Below, piece after piece: positions 1 to 10,511 of a stretch of 64,000 nt of DNA (position 1 is its first letter; every line of letters starts with the position of its first letter). This DNA comes from Gemmatimonadota bacterium (GTDB lineage Bacteria > Gemmatimonadota > Gemmatimonadetes > Longimicrobiales > Gaopeijiaceae), in the NCBI GenBank assembly GCA_002724575.1, contig PBPC01000031.1:31636-95635 (forward strand), given 5' to 3'. Both the position numbers and the translations under genes were made by a program. The notes under the pieces are model-generated. The model worked only from the letters and a program-made list of their open reading frames with translations. It ran no database searches and had not been told where the DNA came from.

Positions 1-1
1 T

Positions 2-640
2 TCTCCGTTCTACTCACCTCTGATCTGGGGAGATCCGGCGCACTCGTTTACGGGTACACTAGAGCCTGGATGGTGGCCCTCCTTTCTCCCTGTATTTTCT
101 CCAGCATTCGTGATCCTATGGGCGCCTGTGAGCTTCCGTCTTACCTGCTATTATTACCGTGGAGCTTACTATAAGGCTTACTGGCCCGGCCCATCGTCCT
201 GCTCCGTAGGCACGCCTCGTGAAGCTTACATGGGTGAGAGGCACTTCCCATTAATTCTGCAGAATGCCCATCGATACACATTGCCCTTTGCTCTGCTACT
301 TCTCGTTTTCTTGTCTCATGATGCCTGGAAAGCTCTGTGGTTTGAAACTGGATTCGGTTCGGAAGAACTTGGGCTTAGCATAGGAACGATCGTTTTGACA
401 GCAAACGTAGTCCTCCTTGGTGGCTACACGTTTGGGTGCCATTCGCTGAGGCATCTAATCGGCGGAGGGATTGATAAGCTAGCAGGCAGGCCAGTTCAGA
501 GGGCTGCATATGAGTGTGTTTCTTGGTGTAATAGCCGCCACATGATTTGGGCCTGGTGTAGCCTGATTTGGGTGGCATTCGCAGATATCTATGTCCGGTT
601 GTGTGCGATGGGAACTTGGGTGGACTGGAGGATCCTCTGA
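2..640 (+). CDS. Succinate dehydrogenase membrane-anchor subunit (partial, 5' end outside window)
   Basis: The reading frame is open from base 2, so the gene enters from the left edge and only its C-terminal 212 residues are seen. They form a polytopic membrane protein rich in Trp, Tyr, Cys and His. Visible signatures are RLTCYYYRGAYYKAYW, ILQNAHRY, GGYTFGCHSLRHLIGG and a C-terminus of the type RLCAMGTWVDWRIL. From memory these resemble the membrane anchor encoded next to sdhA and sdhB in the mycobacterial Sdh1 type of succinate dehydrogenase. The stop overlaps the sdhA start (TGATG at 638-642), so the two are translationally coupled. It should anchor SdhAB in the inner membrane and pass electrons to quinone. 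The family link is established by context plus motif recall; the cofactor set is inference. Confidence 0.85.
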   Translation, partial: SPFYSPLIWGDPAHSFTGTLEPGWWPSFLPVFSPAFVILWAPVSFRLTCYYYRGAYYKAYWPGPSSCSVGTPREAYMGERHFPLILQNAHRYTLPFALLLLVFLSHDAWKALWFETGFGSEELGLSIGTIVLTANVVLLGGYTFGCHSLRHLIGGGIDKLAGRPVQRAAYECVSWCNSRHMIWAWCSLIWVAFADIYVRLCAMGTWVDWRIL

Positions 641-2460
641 TGACCCAGCACCAGGTCTTGGAGTACGACGTTATAGTGATTGGAGCGGGTGGCGCTGGTC
701 TACGCGCGGCGATTGAGGCCGCAACTAAAGGCGCTTCGGTGGGTTTGATCTGCAAATCTCTTCTCGGAAAGGCCCATACTGTTATGGCTGAAGGCGGTGT
801 TGCTGCGGCCCTTGCCAATGTTGACGACCGAGATAGTTGGAAGGTTCATTTTGCTGATACAATGAGAGGTGGACACTACCTCAACGCTTGGAGGATGGCG
901 GAACTGCATGCGAAGGAAGCACCTGAGCGCGTGCGAGAACTGGAAGGTTGGGGCGCGCTCATGGACCGCACTCCAGACGGCCTTATCAACCAGCGGAATT
1001 TCGGTGGGCATGCGTACCCTCGACTGGCACATGTCGGTGACCGAACGGGCCTTGAAATGATTCGCACGCTCCAGGACCATGGGATCCATGAGGGGATCGA
1101 TGTGCACATGGAGGTCACAGTCAGCAAGCTCCTTATGGATGGAGGGCGATGTGCTGGTGCTCTTGCGTACGATCGAGAGCTAGGACGGTTTAAGGTTTTC
1201 AAGGCCAAAGCTGTGGTCATGGCAACTGGTGGTATCGGACGAGCTTTTCTGGTCACTAGCAATAGCTGGGAATACACGGGTGACGGACACGCCTTAGCCT
1301 ACCAGGCTGGTGCAGAACTAGTTGATATGGAGTTCGTGCAATTCCACCCAACGGGTATGGTCTGGCCGCCGAGTGTGCGAGGTATCCTTGTAACCGAAGG
1401 TGTGCGCGGCGAAGGTGGGATTCTCAAGAACAGTGAAGGTCGCCGTTTTATGTTCGATGACATTCCTCCGCTGTATAAGGAATCAACTGCTGATACTCCC
1501 GAAGAGGGATGGCGTTATGTCATAGGTGACAGGGAAGCGCGCCGCCCTCCGGAACTGCTTACACGAGATCACGTGGCTCGCAAGATCGTGAAGGAAGTCC
1601 AGGAAGGACGTGGTAGTCCTCACGGAGGGGCGTTCCTCGACATCGCTTGGATCCAAGAGCATATCAAGGACTCAGAGGATCATATCAAGAAAAAACTTCC
1701 AAGTATGTATCATCAGTTCAAAGAACTGGCGGGTATCGACATTACCAAGGAGCCTATGGAGGTTGGGCCGACCACTCACTATGCGATGGGCGGTATTCGA
1801 GTAGATCCGGATTCCCAGATGTCGACAACCGTTCCAGGTCTTTTCGCGGCAGGTGAATGTGCAGCGGGACTGCATGGAGCGAACCGATTGGGAGGTAATT
1901 CGCTCTCGGATTTACTCGTATTCGGAAAGCGGGCTGGGGGATATGCTGCTGAGTTCTCTGCTGAGAACACGCCGGTTCATCTTCAGGACGAACAGATTGA
2001 CTTAGCAGTCCATGAGGCACTGTCTCCACTCGAGAGGGATCCAGGGGCGGATGTGGGGCCCTATCGCTTGCAGTATGAACTACAGCAACTAATGCAGGAC
2101 AAGGCCGGGATCGCCCGCGAAGAGGGTGGTCTTGCCGAGGCGTTGGATGAACTGCAGCAACTCAAGACAAGGGCTCAGGCCATGGGAGTTGGTGGTAGCA
2201 GAGAGTATAATCCGGGCTGGCATACGGTCCTTGATCTGCAGAATCTACTCACGGTTGCTGAAGCCGTGGTTATGGCATCAGACGCACGCAAGGAAAGCCG
2301 TGGAGCTCACTCACGGCTGGACTATCTTGATAAAGATCCAGAGTGGGGAACAGTGAATCTTGTTCTTAAGAAAGGGCACGATGGGGAAATGGAACTTCGT
2401 AGAGAAGGGATTTCAGAGATACCGAAAGAACTCCGTAAAATTATTGAGGAACAAGGTTGA
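640..2460 (+). CDS. sdhA: Succinate dehydrogenase flavoprotein subunit
   Basis: Oxidises succinate to fumarate on the cytoplasmic side of complex II and passes electrons to SdhB. The 606-residue protein starts with the Rossmann FAD motif VIGAGGAG (residues 13-20). It has the flavin-linking His46 in the context KAHTVMAEGG, the HPTG motif and the TEGVRGEGG stretch that carries substrate-binding residues. Insertions and wording (RNFGGHAYPR, HVGDRTG) match the actinobacterial Sdh1-like branch rather than the proteobacterial one, from memory. The ATG at 640 is chosen because it overlaps the upstream stop as TGATG and lies behind GGAGG; a longer in-frame start at 568 would overlap the anchor gene for 73 bases. 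sdhB follows with the same TGATG overlap. Confidence 0.97.
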   Translation: MTQHQVLEYDVIVIGAGGAGLRAAIEAATKGASVGLICKSLLGKAHTVMAEGGVAAALANVDDRDSWKVHFADTMRGGHYLNAWRMAELHAKEAPERVRELEGWGALMDRTPDGLINQRNFGGHAYPRLAHVGDRTGLEMIRTLQDHGIHEGIDVHMEVTVSKLLMDGGRCAGALAYDRELGRFKVFKAKAVVMATGGIGRAFLVTSNSWEYTGDGHALAYQAGAELVDMEFVQFHPTGMVWPPSVRGILVTEGVRGEGGILKNSEGRRFMFDDIPPLYKESTADTPEEGWRYVIGDREARRPPELLTRDHVARKIVKEVQEGRGSPHGGAFLDIAWIQEHIKDSEDHIKKKLPSMYHQFKELAGIDITKEPMEVGPTTHYAMGGIRVDPDSQMSTTVPGLFAAGECAAGLHGANRLGGNSLSDLLVFGKRAGGYAAEFSAENTPVHLQDEQIDLAVHEALSPLERDPGADVGPYRLQYELQQLMQDKAGIAREEGGLAEALDELQQLKTRAQAMGVGGSREYNPGWHTVLDLQNLLTVAEAVVMASDARKESRGAHSRLDYLDKDPEWGTVNLVLKKGHDGEMELRREGISEIPKELRKIIEEQG

Positions 2461-3209
2461 TGAAGACTGCGACCTTTAAGGTATGGCAGGGCAACTCTGA
2501 TGGAGGTGAATTAGAGACCTACGAAGTCGAAGTTGATCAGGGCTATGTGGTTTTAGATGCTATCCATCGTATCCAGGCTGAGCAGGCAAACGATCTAGCC
2601 GTCCGATGGAACTGTAAGGCAGGCAAGTGTGGCTCGTGCTCTGCTGAGGTGAACGGGTCGCCCAAACTCATGTGTATGACTCGAGTTGATGAATTACCGG
2701 CGGACAAGCCGATCACGGTCGAGCCTATGCGGACTTTTCCAGTCGTTAAAGACCTCGTGACAGACGTATCATGGAACTATGAAGTAAAGGCTTCGATCAA
2801 GCGTTTCTCTCCGAAGACAGCTGATCATGAAGATGGAAGTTGGAGTATGGATCAGTATGACGTTGAACGCCCTCAGGAATTCAGGAAATGTATTGAGTGT
2901 TTCTTGTGCCAAGACGTATGTCACGTGCTTAGGGACCATCAACTTCATGACCGGTTCGCTGGGCCACGTCACTACGTTTACGTAGCAAATATGGAGATGA
3001 ACCCAATTGACACGGGTGATCGAGTTGCAGAATTGAGAGAGGAACTCGGTATCGGGTACTGCAACATTACCAAATGTTGTACAAAAGTGTGCCCGGAGGG
3101 GATTACAATCACTGACAACGCAATCATTCCTCTCAAGGAAAGGGTCGTGGATCAGTCCTACGACCCTCTTGCAAGGCTCATCAAGTTGGTGAAGGGAACT
3201 GGTGATTAA
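2460..3209 (+). CDS. sdhB: Succinate dehydrogenase iron-sulfur subunit
   Basis: Electron-transfer subunit of complex II, 249 residues. The N-terminal ferredoxin domain has C52, C57, C60 and C72 for the [2Fe-2S] cluster (CKAGKCGSC...C). The C-terminal domain has C144/C147/C150/C154 (CIECFLCQDVC) and C201/C206/C207/C211 (CNITKCCTKVCPEG) for the [4Fe-4S] and third cluster; exact ligand assignment among these was not tested. The ATG at 2460 overlaps the sdhA stop as TGATG; a TTG three bases earlier is possible but less likely. It is the last gene of the sdh operon, followed by a short stem-loop before the convergent M28 peptidase. Confidence 0.97.
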   Translation: MKTATFKVWQGNSDGGELETYEVEVDQGYVVLDAIHRIQAEQANDLAVRWNCKAGKCGSCSAEVNGSPKLMCMTRVDELPADKPITVEPMRTFPVVKDLVTDVSWNYEVKASIKRFSPKTADHEDGSWSMDQYDVERPQEFRKCIECFLCQDVCHVLRDHQLHDRFAGPRHYVYVANMEMNPIDTGDRVAELREELGIGYCNITKCCTKVCPEGITITDNAIIPLKERVVDQSYDPLARLIKLVKGTGD

Positions 3210-3233
3210 CTGATTTACGCCTAACCCAGATCG

Positions 3234-3265
3234 CGACCTAGGGTGAAATGATTAGGTCGATTTTA
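3234..3265 (+). terminator. Putative terminator after the sdh operon
   Basis: A perfect 7-bp inverted repeat, CGACCTA at 3234-3240 and TAGGTCG at 3253-3259, encloses a 12-base loop and is followed by ATTTTAC. It lies between the convergent stops of sdhB and the M28 peptidase. The T run is short, so Rho-independent activity is plausible but not certain. Confidence 0.5.
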
Positions 3266-5521
3266 CGATACTAGTCCTCCGGTAGCTTGTCGAAGCAGTT
3301 CGGTCACCCGGTCCAGCGCTGCTGCGATGCGTTCCATCTGGGGTTCTACCAGGTGCCACTCACGTTGTTCGATCGCCTCTCGGATACCGGGTAAGGTCTT
3401 AACGCCGTATCCAGTGTAAAAACCCGGAGCATAAATTGTGTGTCGGAACCATGGTCGCCCTGGAAGCCCATCCGTGTCTGTCATAGCCTGTTCAATTTTC
3501 TGCAGTACTTGATTGATTTCTATCATGCGGATTGGCGACAGAGTTCCGTTGCTCAGTTGTTCACCGAGCATCTGATCAAGGTCCAGAGAAGCGCCTTCGA
3601 GTCTTGCTACGGCATTTTGGAGAGGTGCAAAATTGAAAAACGGCACTTCGTCCTTACTCATCGGCGGATTATATGTCTGTGTTGGATCAGCCTGAAGACG
3701 AAATGCGTCCATTTCGACGAGTCGGTTGTGTTGGATAGTCTCTGCTCGGAGGTCGTCGGCTAGGGTTACAACTTCACTTACGTAACGGTTAATAGTCTCG
3801 GTATAGTTTCCCATCCGGAGTGGAAGAACATCAGCATCAGCAAACCTTAGTGTCAGTCGGCCGGCCACCTTAGCTAGAGTAACTCCATAGCTAAAGCCCG
3901 GATCTCCAAAACGCGTATAGTGATCGAAGGAGTCAAACTGAGAATGGTAAGAACCACCTCCGCTCTCCCCTCCGAAACTGATGTTAAGGGATCCGATCCC
4001 AAGGTGCTGAAGGAATGGTGTATAGTCCGAGCCTGAGCCGAGCGGAGCGATCCAGAGGTCTCCTTCTCTTTGCGCACTTGGATCACCTGAAACCGCTCTT
4101 GTGGCCCGAGAGCGTTCCCAAACCGATACACCTGTTTGGGGATCTTCTACCTCTTTAGCTACTTCATTGACCACACGCTCCAACGTGTGGGAGCCGCCTG
4201 CGGAGAGAAAACCGCGACCATTACCATCAGTATTGATATAGAGAACTGCCTTCTCATGTAGTTCGTCTCGATGATGTTCTGCCCATTCTGTTGAGCCGAG
4301 AAGGCCTGGTTCTTCAGCATCCCAGCCAGCGTAGACAATAGTCCGTTTCGGGCGCCAGCCAGTGCGTGCTAGCTCACCCACTGCACGCGCTTCTTCCATC
4401 AGCGCAACCATTCCGGAAATTGGGTCTGCTGCTCCCATCGCCCATCCGTCGCGATGGTTACCGCGCACTACCCATTCATCTGGGAAGTCTGAACCGCGCA
4501 TCACAGCGATCAAGTTGTAGGCTGGCGTGAGATCCCAATTGAACTCAAGGTGCAATCGTACCCGCGCCGGACCCGGACCCAGATGATAGGTGATTGGTAA
4601 TGCCCCTCTCCAATTAGCAGGGGCGACAGGGCCTTCCATCGCAGTTAGAAGCGGCAGAGCATCAGCATAAGATATCGGGAGCACCGGAATTTTCATGATC
4701 GTGGGTGCCTCTTCGACAGTGTAGCGTTCGGCATCGACCGTGGCACCCACAAATGGAGTAAGAGGATCTCCAGGATAGAGCGGCATATCCTGGACAGCTC
4801 CTCGCTGGACTCCGTGCTCCATACGATAAGGACCCTTCGGGTAGACATCGCCCTGGAAGTATCCGTCATCTCTCGGATCGGAGAACAGAATGCAGCCGAT
4901 GGCTCCGTGCTCGGCTGCGACCTTAGGTTTTATACCTCGCCACGAGCCACCATATCGAGCGATTACAATCTTACCCTCTACACTGATGCCGCGGCGTTCT
5001 AGTTCCTCGTAGTCAGAGGGAATCCCGTAGTTGACATAGACCAATTCACCCGTGACGTCTCCATCAGCAGAGTATGCATTAAACGTTGGGAGTCGATCTT
5101 CCTCGATTCCCGATGTTTCGTCCTCGGCCAAGGTTGGTTCACGAAGTTGGGCTGTATATCTGGTCGGCTCTATAAGTTCGAGTTCTCGGATTCGAGGAGT
5201 TGGGTAAAGCACCTGGTATTCATCGAGACGCACTTCAAAGCCCCACGACTCGAATTGTTCGATCATCCAGTAAGCTGTTTCCCTATTGTGGGGTGAACCC
5301 GTGTAGATTGGTTTGGATACGATGTACCGCATCCATTCCTCAAGGTTGTCGGCGTTTAGGTGGGAATCGTATAGGCTTTCTAGCTCTAGTTGCCGGGCTG
5401 CTGACTCAGAAGTGAACCCCAGTACAGCTTTTGAGGCCTCTTGTGCTGACGCCCCCTGAAGTTCCAGAAGTAAGAGGGTAAAGATTAGAGAGCGAGTCAA
5501 AAAGCGTGAAGTCCGAACCAT
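3263..5521 (-). CDS. Secreted M28 family metallopeptidase (glutamate carboxypeptidase II-like)
   Basis: A 752-residue exported zinc peptidase of the transferrin receptor / glutamate carboxypeptidase II architecture. It has a signal peptide (residues 1-26, ending ASA), a PA domain around residues 150-270 and a co-catalytic di-zinc M28 domain. By homology the metal ligands are H356, D366, E404, D432 and H526, with E403 as the general base (motifs RGNHRDGW, AADPISG, WDAEEPG, NTDGNG, SYHSQFD). A transferrin-receptor-like dimerisation helical domain fills the C-terminal third. It probably trims acidic or small C-terminal residues from peptides outside the cytoplasm; the substrate is inference. The start at 5521 is preferred over 5569 because the signal peptide begins there and GAGG lies at proper distance upstream. 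It is transcribed convergently to sdh and divergently from glnA. Confidence 0.92.
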   Translation of the reverse strand: MVRTSRFLTRSLIFTLLLLELQGASAQEASKAVLGFTSESAARQLELESLYDSHLNADNLEEWMRYIVSKPIYTGSPHNRETAYWMIEQFESWGFEVRLDEYQVLYPTPRIRELELIEPTRYTAQLREPTLAEDETSGIEEDRLPTFNAYSADGDVTGELVYVNYGIPSDYEELERRGISVEGKIVIARYGGSWRGIKPKVAAEHGAIGCILFSDPRDDGYFQGDVYPKGPYRMEHGVQRGAVQDMPLYPGDPLTPFVGATVDAERYTVEEAPTIMKIPVLPISYADALPLLTAMEGPVAPANWRGALPITYHLGPGPARVRLHLEFNWDLTPAYNLIAVMRGSDFPDEWVVRGNHRDGWAMGAADPISGMVALMEEARAVGELARTGWRPKRTIVYAGWDAEEPGLLGSTEWAEHHRDELHEKAVLYINTDGNGRGFLSAGGSHTLERVVNEVAKEVEDPQTGVSVWERSRATRAVSGDPSAQREGDLWIAPLGSGSDYTPFLQHLGIGSLNISFGGESGGGSYHSQFDSFDHYTRFGDPGFSYGVTLAKVAGRLTLRFADADVLPLRMGNYTETINRYVSEVVTLADDLRAETIQHNRLVEMDAFRLQADPTQTYNPPMSKDEVPFFNFAPLQNAVARLEGASLDLDQMLGEQLSNGTLSPIRMIEINQVLQKIEQAMTDTDGLPGRPWFRHTIYAPGFYTGYGVKTLPGIREAIEQREWHLVEPQMERIAAALDRVTELLRQATGGLVS

Positions 5522-5897
5522 GATGGCAACCTCGAGTGAAGCTAAAAGATGGTTATGTACAGTGCCCAACTGGGGCTCACAAAATAGGGTTCTTAGAGCA
5601 TGGCGGAAGTACGAGCATAGATTCAGTCTCCGGCCAGTGCTTGATCAAGTTATAAAGAAATACTTCTGTGCTAGATCTCGTCATAGTGATGGTGAGAAGG
5701 TGTATTTTCGGGTCTCGGTTCGGCCCAAATCAATTGTTAGTTGAACGGGGTAAGAATAAGTGACTCGTGCCCCCTTGCCTGGATAGGGCTTTTCAGTTTA
5801 GGCTCCCCCCGGCCCCGGGGACTCAAGCAACATTTGGGATAATCGCGCCTGAGTCCTCACCTCAATACAACAGGATCAATCACAAACCCGGACGCTC
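5522..5897. promoter_or_regulatory. Divergent intergenic region between M28 peptidase and glnA
   Basis: These 376 bases hold no convincing gene and should contain the two divergent promoters. Two palindromes stand out: CTTGATCAAG at 5640-5649 (perfect) and CCCCGG-CC-CCGGGG at 5807-5820, a local GC spike 77 bases before the glnA start. Either could be an operator, but no known nitrogen-regulator or sigma-54 consensus was recognised. The open frame at 5520-5744 has no family resemblance and overlaps the peptidase signal sequence. Confidence 0.4.
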
Positions 5898-7310
5898 ATG
5901 ACCCCCAAAGAATTTTTTAAGCTTGCCGAAGAACACGGTGCCGAAATGGTGGACCTAAAGTTTACGGACTTTCTTGGCGCGTGGCAGCATTGTTCCTACC
6001 CCATCGATACTTGGGATGAAGGGACTTTTGAGGATGGAGTAGGTTTCGATGGCTCTTCAATTCGAGGGTGGCAAGGCATTCAAGAATCTGACATGCTGGC
6101 TGTTCCGGATGCCTCGACGGCACGTGTGGACCCGTTCTTCGCGCGACCAACCATCAGTGTGCTCGCGAATATCGTAGATCCAGTGACGAGGGAGGACTAT
6201 TCCCGTGACCCACGTCACGTAGCTCGTAAGGCAATTGAGCACATGAAGGGTACGGGTATCGCGGATACGTGCTACATCGGCCCGGAGCCAGAATTCTTTA
6301 TCTTTGACGATGTTCGGTATGAACAGAACGAGCATAGCGGCTTCTATGAGATCGATTCTGTTGAGGGGGCTTGGAACACCTCTCGTTATGAAGAACCCAA
6401 CCTAGGATATAAGCCACGGTTCAAGGGTGGCTATTTTCCAGTTAGCCCCACAGATAGCTATCACGAGCTCCGGGGAGAGATGGTCTATACGATGCGCGAT
6501 TTGGGTATGGTCGTAGAGGCTCATCACCATGAAGTGGGTACTGCCGGCCAAGGTGAGATAGACCTTGAGTTTACTGAACTTTTACACATGGCAGACCAGT
6601 TGGGCTGGTTTAAGTACATCATTCGCAATGTTGCGAAACAGCATGGTAAGACTGTCACGTTTATGCCTAAGCCGATTTTCAATGACAACGGGAGCGGGAT
6701 GCATACTCACCTCTCCCTCTGGAAAGATGGCACCCCTCTTTTTGCGGGTGATCAATATGCAGGACTGAGCACAATGTGTATGCACGCAATTGGCGGCGTA
6801 CTCCGTCATGCTCGTGCCCTACTTGCTTTTGCTGCTCCCACGAGTAACTCCTACCGACGATTAGTCCCAGGCTTTGAGGCTCCTGTGAACCTCGCTTATT
6901 CAAAGAGGAACCGCTCAGCAGCAGTTCGCATACCGATGTATTCGAATAGTCCTAAGGCGAAACGCCTTGAGTTCCGCTGTCCGGATCCAAGTGCGAACGG
7001 GTACCTGATGTTTTCAGCGATGCTTATGGCTGTGCTCGATGGGATCGAAAATGAAATTGATCCAGGCGCTCCGCTTGATAGGGATATCTATGACATGAGC
7101 CGAGAAGAACTAGCGCAATATGGACAAACACCGGGCTCTCTTGAGGAGGCACTCGAGGCACTTGAGGAGGACCACGCTTTTCTGACTAATGGGGGCGTTT
7201 TCACAGAAGATGTGATCTCCGGTTGGATCGACTACAAGATGGAGAACGAAGTCGATCCACTTCGTCTGCGTCCTCATCCGCACGAGTTCCATCTGTACTA
7301 CGACTGCTAA
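5898..7310 (+). CDS. glnA: Glutamine synthetase, type I
   Basis: Makes glutamine from glutamate, ammonia and ATP in the cytoplasm. The 470-residue length fits dodecameric GSI. Recognisable elements are FDGSSIRGW near residue 55, EPEFFIFD, the [14 protein letters not shown] nucleotide/ammonia region, the [11 protein letters not shown] stretch and [10 protein letters not shown] near the active site. Tyr398 in [10 protein letters not shown] matches the adenylylation tyrosine (LYDLPPEE type), so covalent control by an adenylyltransferase is possible. The ATG at 5898 gives the expected N-terminus. It appears to be a single-gene unit with its own upstream region; no glnB or ntr genes are next to it. 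Confidence 0.96.
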   Translation: MTPKEFFKLAEEHGAEMVDLKFTDFLGAWQHCSYPIDTWDEGTFEDGVGFDGSSIRGWQGIQESDMLAVPDASTARVDPFFARPTISVLANIVDPVTREDYSRDPRHVARKAIEHMKGTGIADTCYIGPEPEFFIFDDVRYEQNEHSGFYEIDSVEGAWNTSRYEEPNLGYKPRFKGGYFPVSPTDSYHELRGEMVYTMRDLGMVVEAHHHEVGTAGQGEIDLEFTELLHMADQLGWFKYIIRNVAKQHGKTVTFMPKPIFNDNGSGMHTHLSLWKDGTPLFAGDQYAGLSTMCMHAIGGVLRHARALLAFAAPTSNSYRRLVPGFEAPVNLAYSKRNRSAAVRIPMYSNSPKAKRLEFRCPDPSANGYLMFSAMLMAVLDGIENEIDPGAPLDRDIYDMSREELAQYGQTPGSLEEALEALEEDHAFLTNGGVFTEDVISGWIDYKMENEVDPLRLRPHPHEFHLYYDC

Positions 7311-7533
7311 GTCCCATACGAGAAAAGCTGCACTAGCGAATAGTCATTTATCGAGAGTAATCAGAAGTTGGCTGGCTCAACTAGAGCTCTTGAGGTTTTG
7401 GATAACTGGGAGCGTTTTGTTCTGTAGTTCTGCAAAGGCAACCCTCTTAAGGGTATCCGGATTAGGTGAAATGTGCCTTCTGCGCTGGTACCAAATCTGC
7501 CCTCAAGGCCTTAGCTTCAATCAGCTGCCAGGG

Positions 7534-7630
7534 GCATCCTCAGTGGCGTGCGGCGACCAGGACATCGTCATCGGCAGAGGATTGAGAGAGACCCTCGGAA
7601 CCTGATCCGGTTGAGACCGGCGGAGGGAGC
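7534..7630 (+). promoter_or_regulatory. TPP riboswitch (THI element) upstream of thiC
   Basis: The conserved THI core is plain to read: TTGAGAGAGACCC at 7582-7594 and GGAACCTGATCCGGTTGAGA at 7597-7616, followed by CCGGCGGAGGGA. The outer P1 helix forms between GCATCCTC (7534-7541) and GAGGGAGC (7623-7630), seven pairs of eight. It sits 82 bases before thiC, as expected for a thiamin-pyrophosphate sensor controlling thiamin synthesis. The 223 bases between the glnA stop and the riboswitch hold nothing else I can name, probably the thiC promoter. Confidence 0.93.
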
Positions 7631-7674
7631 GCGGCCGATGGATTGGCCTAGAAACACCCAGGTCTAATCATGTC

Positions 7675-9467
<1,793 letters not shown>

Positions 9468-9565
9468 GTGGAAAGCAAGACCCTATCCCGATTATTCCTC
9501 AATTTCGTTCTTGTCATACCAAGCGTCGGAGCGACTCAAGCATCCGGTACCAGAAGCTTCTGCAG

Positions 9566-10501
9566 TTGAAGAAGATTCTGGTGACCGGTGCCGGGGGTCA
9601 GATTGGCTCATGGCTTGTTCCTAAACTTCGAGGTCTCTACAGCAACTCACGAGTGGTTGCCACCGACATTCGCCAACTCGATCCCGAGATGGCGGAGTCG
9701 GGACCCCTCGAGCTCTTGGATGCAACAGATTCAGAAGCACTTGGCGAGGCCGTAGAACGCCATCAGGTCGGTCTTATCTATCATCTAGCAGCAGTCTTAT
9801 CAGCAACTGGTGAGCGTGATCCCAGACGTGCGTGGCGTGTTAACATGTCAAGCCTTGAATCCGTGCTCGAGGTTGCCCGTCATCAGGGTTGTGCAGTCTT
9901 CACGCCCAGCTCGATCGGTGTTTTCGGATCGGGTACGCCAAAGGATCTCACACCTCAGGACACCGTGATGCAACCGACTACAATGTACGGGATCACAAAG
10001 TTGGCCGGTGAACTTCTTTGTAACTACTACCATCGAAAATACGGAGTTGATACCCGTGGTGTACGCTACCCTGGCTTGATCTCACACGGTGCGCCACCGG
10101 GTGGCGGAACCACTGATTGGGCCGTTGATATCTTTTACAGTGCTGTCGAGGATGGACATTACGATTGTTTCTTAGGTCCGGATACAAAGCTTGATATGAT
10201 GTATATGCCTGATGCGGTCAGTGCTGCCATCGCTGTTATGGAAGCTGACCAGGATGCACTTGAGCATAGAAACGCATTCAACCTGACTGCAATGCAGCTT
10301 ACACCAGAGATGCTATCTGCCGAGATCCAGAAACATCTTCCGGGCTTTACGATCGATTACGATGTTGACCCAATCCGGCAGGCTATCGCCGACTCGTGGC
10401 CAGACCGTATCGACGATGAGGCTGCTCGAAAAGAATGGGGTTGGGAACCATTGTTTGATATTGAATCAATGACTAAAGACATGCTTGAACATCTCAAATG
10501 A
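9566..10501 (+). CDS. L-threonine 3-dehydrogenase, short-chain (epimerase-like) type
   Basis: A 311-residue extended short-chain dehydrogenase: Rossmann motif GAGGQIG at residues 8-14, TPSSIGVFG around 114-121 (Ser of the triad) and Y141-x3-K145 in MYGITKLAGE. Together with RYPGLIS and the GGGTTDWAVDIFY stretch this matches the NAD-dependent threonine dehydrogenases related to UDP-galactose epimerase, which turn threonine into 2-amino-3-ketobutyrate. The next gene encodes the enzyme that uses that product, which makes the assignment strong. Translation probably starts at TTG 9566, since MKKILVTG follows directly and no ATG is nearby. Confidence 0.9.
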   Translation: MKKILVTGAGGQIGSWLVPKLRGLYSNSRVVATDIRQLDPEMAESGPLELLDATDSEALGEAVERHQVGLIYHLAAVLSATGERDPRRAWRVNMSSLESVLEVARHQGCAVFTPSSIGVFGSGTPKDLTPQDTVMQPTTMYGITKLAGELLCNYYHRKYGVDTRGVRYPGLISHGAPPGGGTTDWAVDIFYSAVEDGHYDCFLGPDTKLDMMYMPDAVSAAIAVMEADQDALEHRNAFNLTAMQLTPEMLSAEIQKHLPGFTIDYDVDPIRQAIADSWPDRIDDEAARKEWGWEPLFDIESMTKDMLEHLK

Positions 10502-10511
10502 GTGTTATGCC

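Noticed and set aside
110..640. GTG at 110 as the start of the Sdh anchor gene
   Set aside because: The frame is open back to base 2 and the upstream residues read as membrane protein, so the real start is outside the window.
375..818. Minus-strand open frame opposite the sdh anchor and sdhA
   Set aside because: Antisense shadow of well-recognised genes, with no signature of its own.
568..2460. Longer sdhA from 568
   Set aside because: It would overlap the anchor gene and adds a non-family N-terminus; the TGATG start at 640 has a ribosome binding site.
7390..7605. Short + strand open frame upstream of thiC
   Set aside because: It overlaps the TPP riboswitch core; composition is not protein-like.
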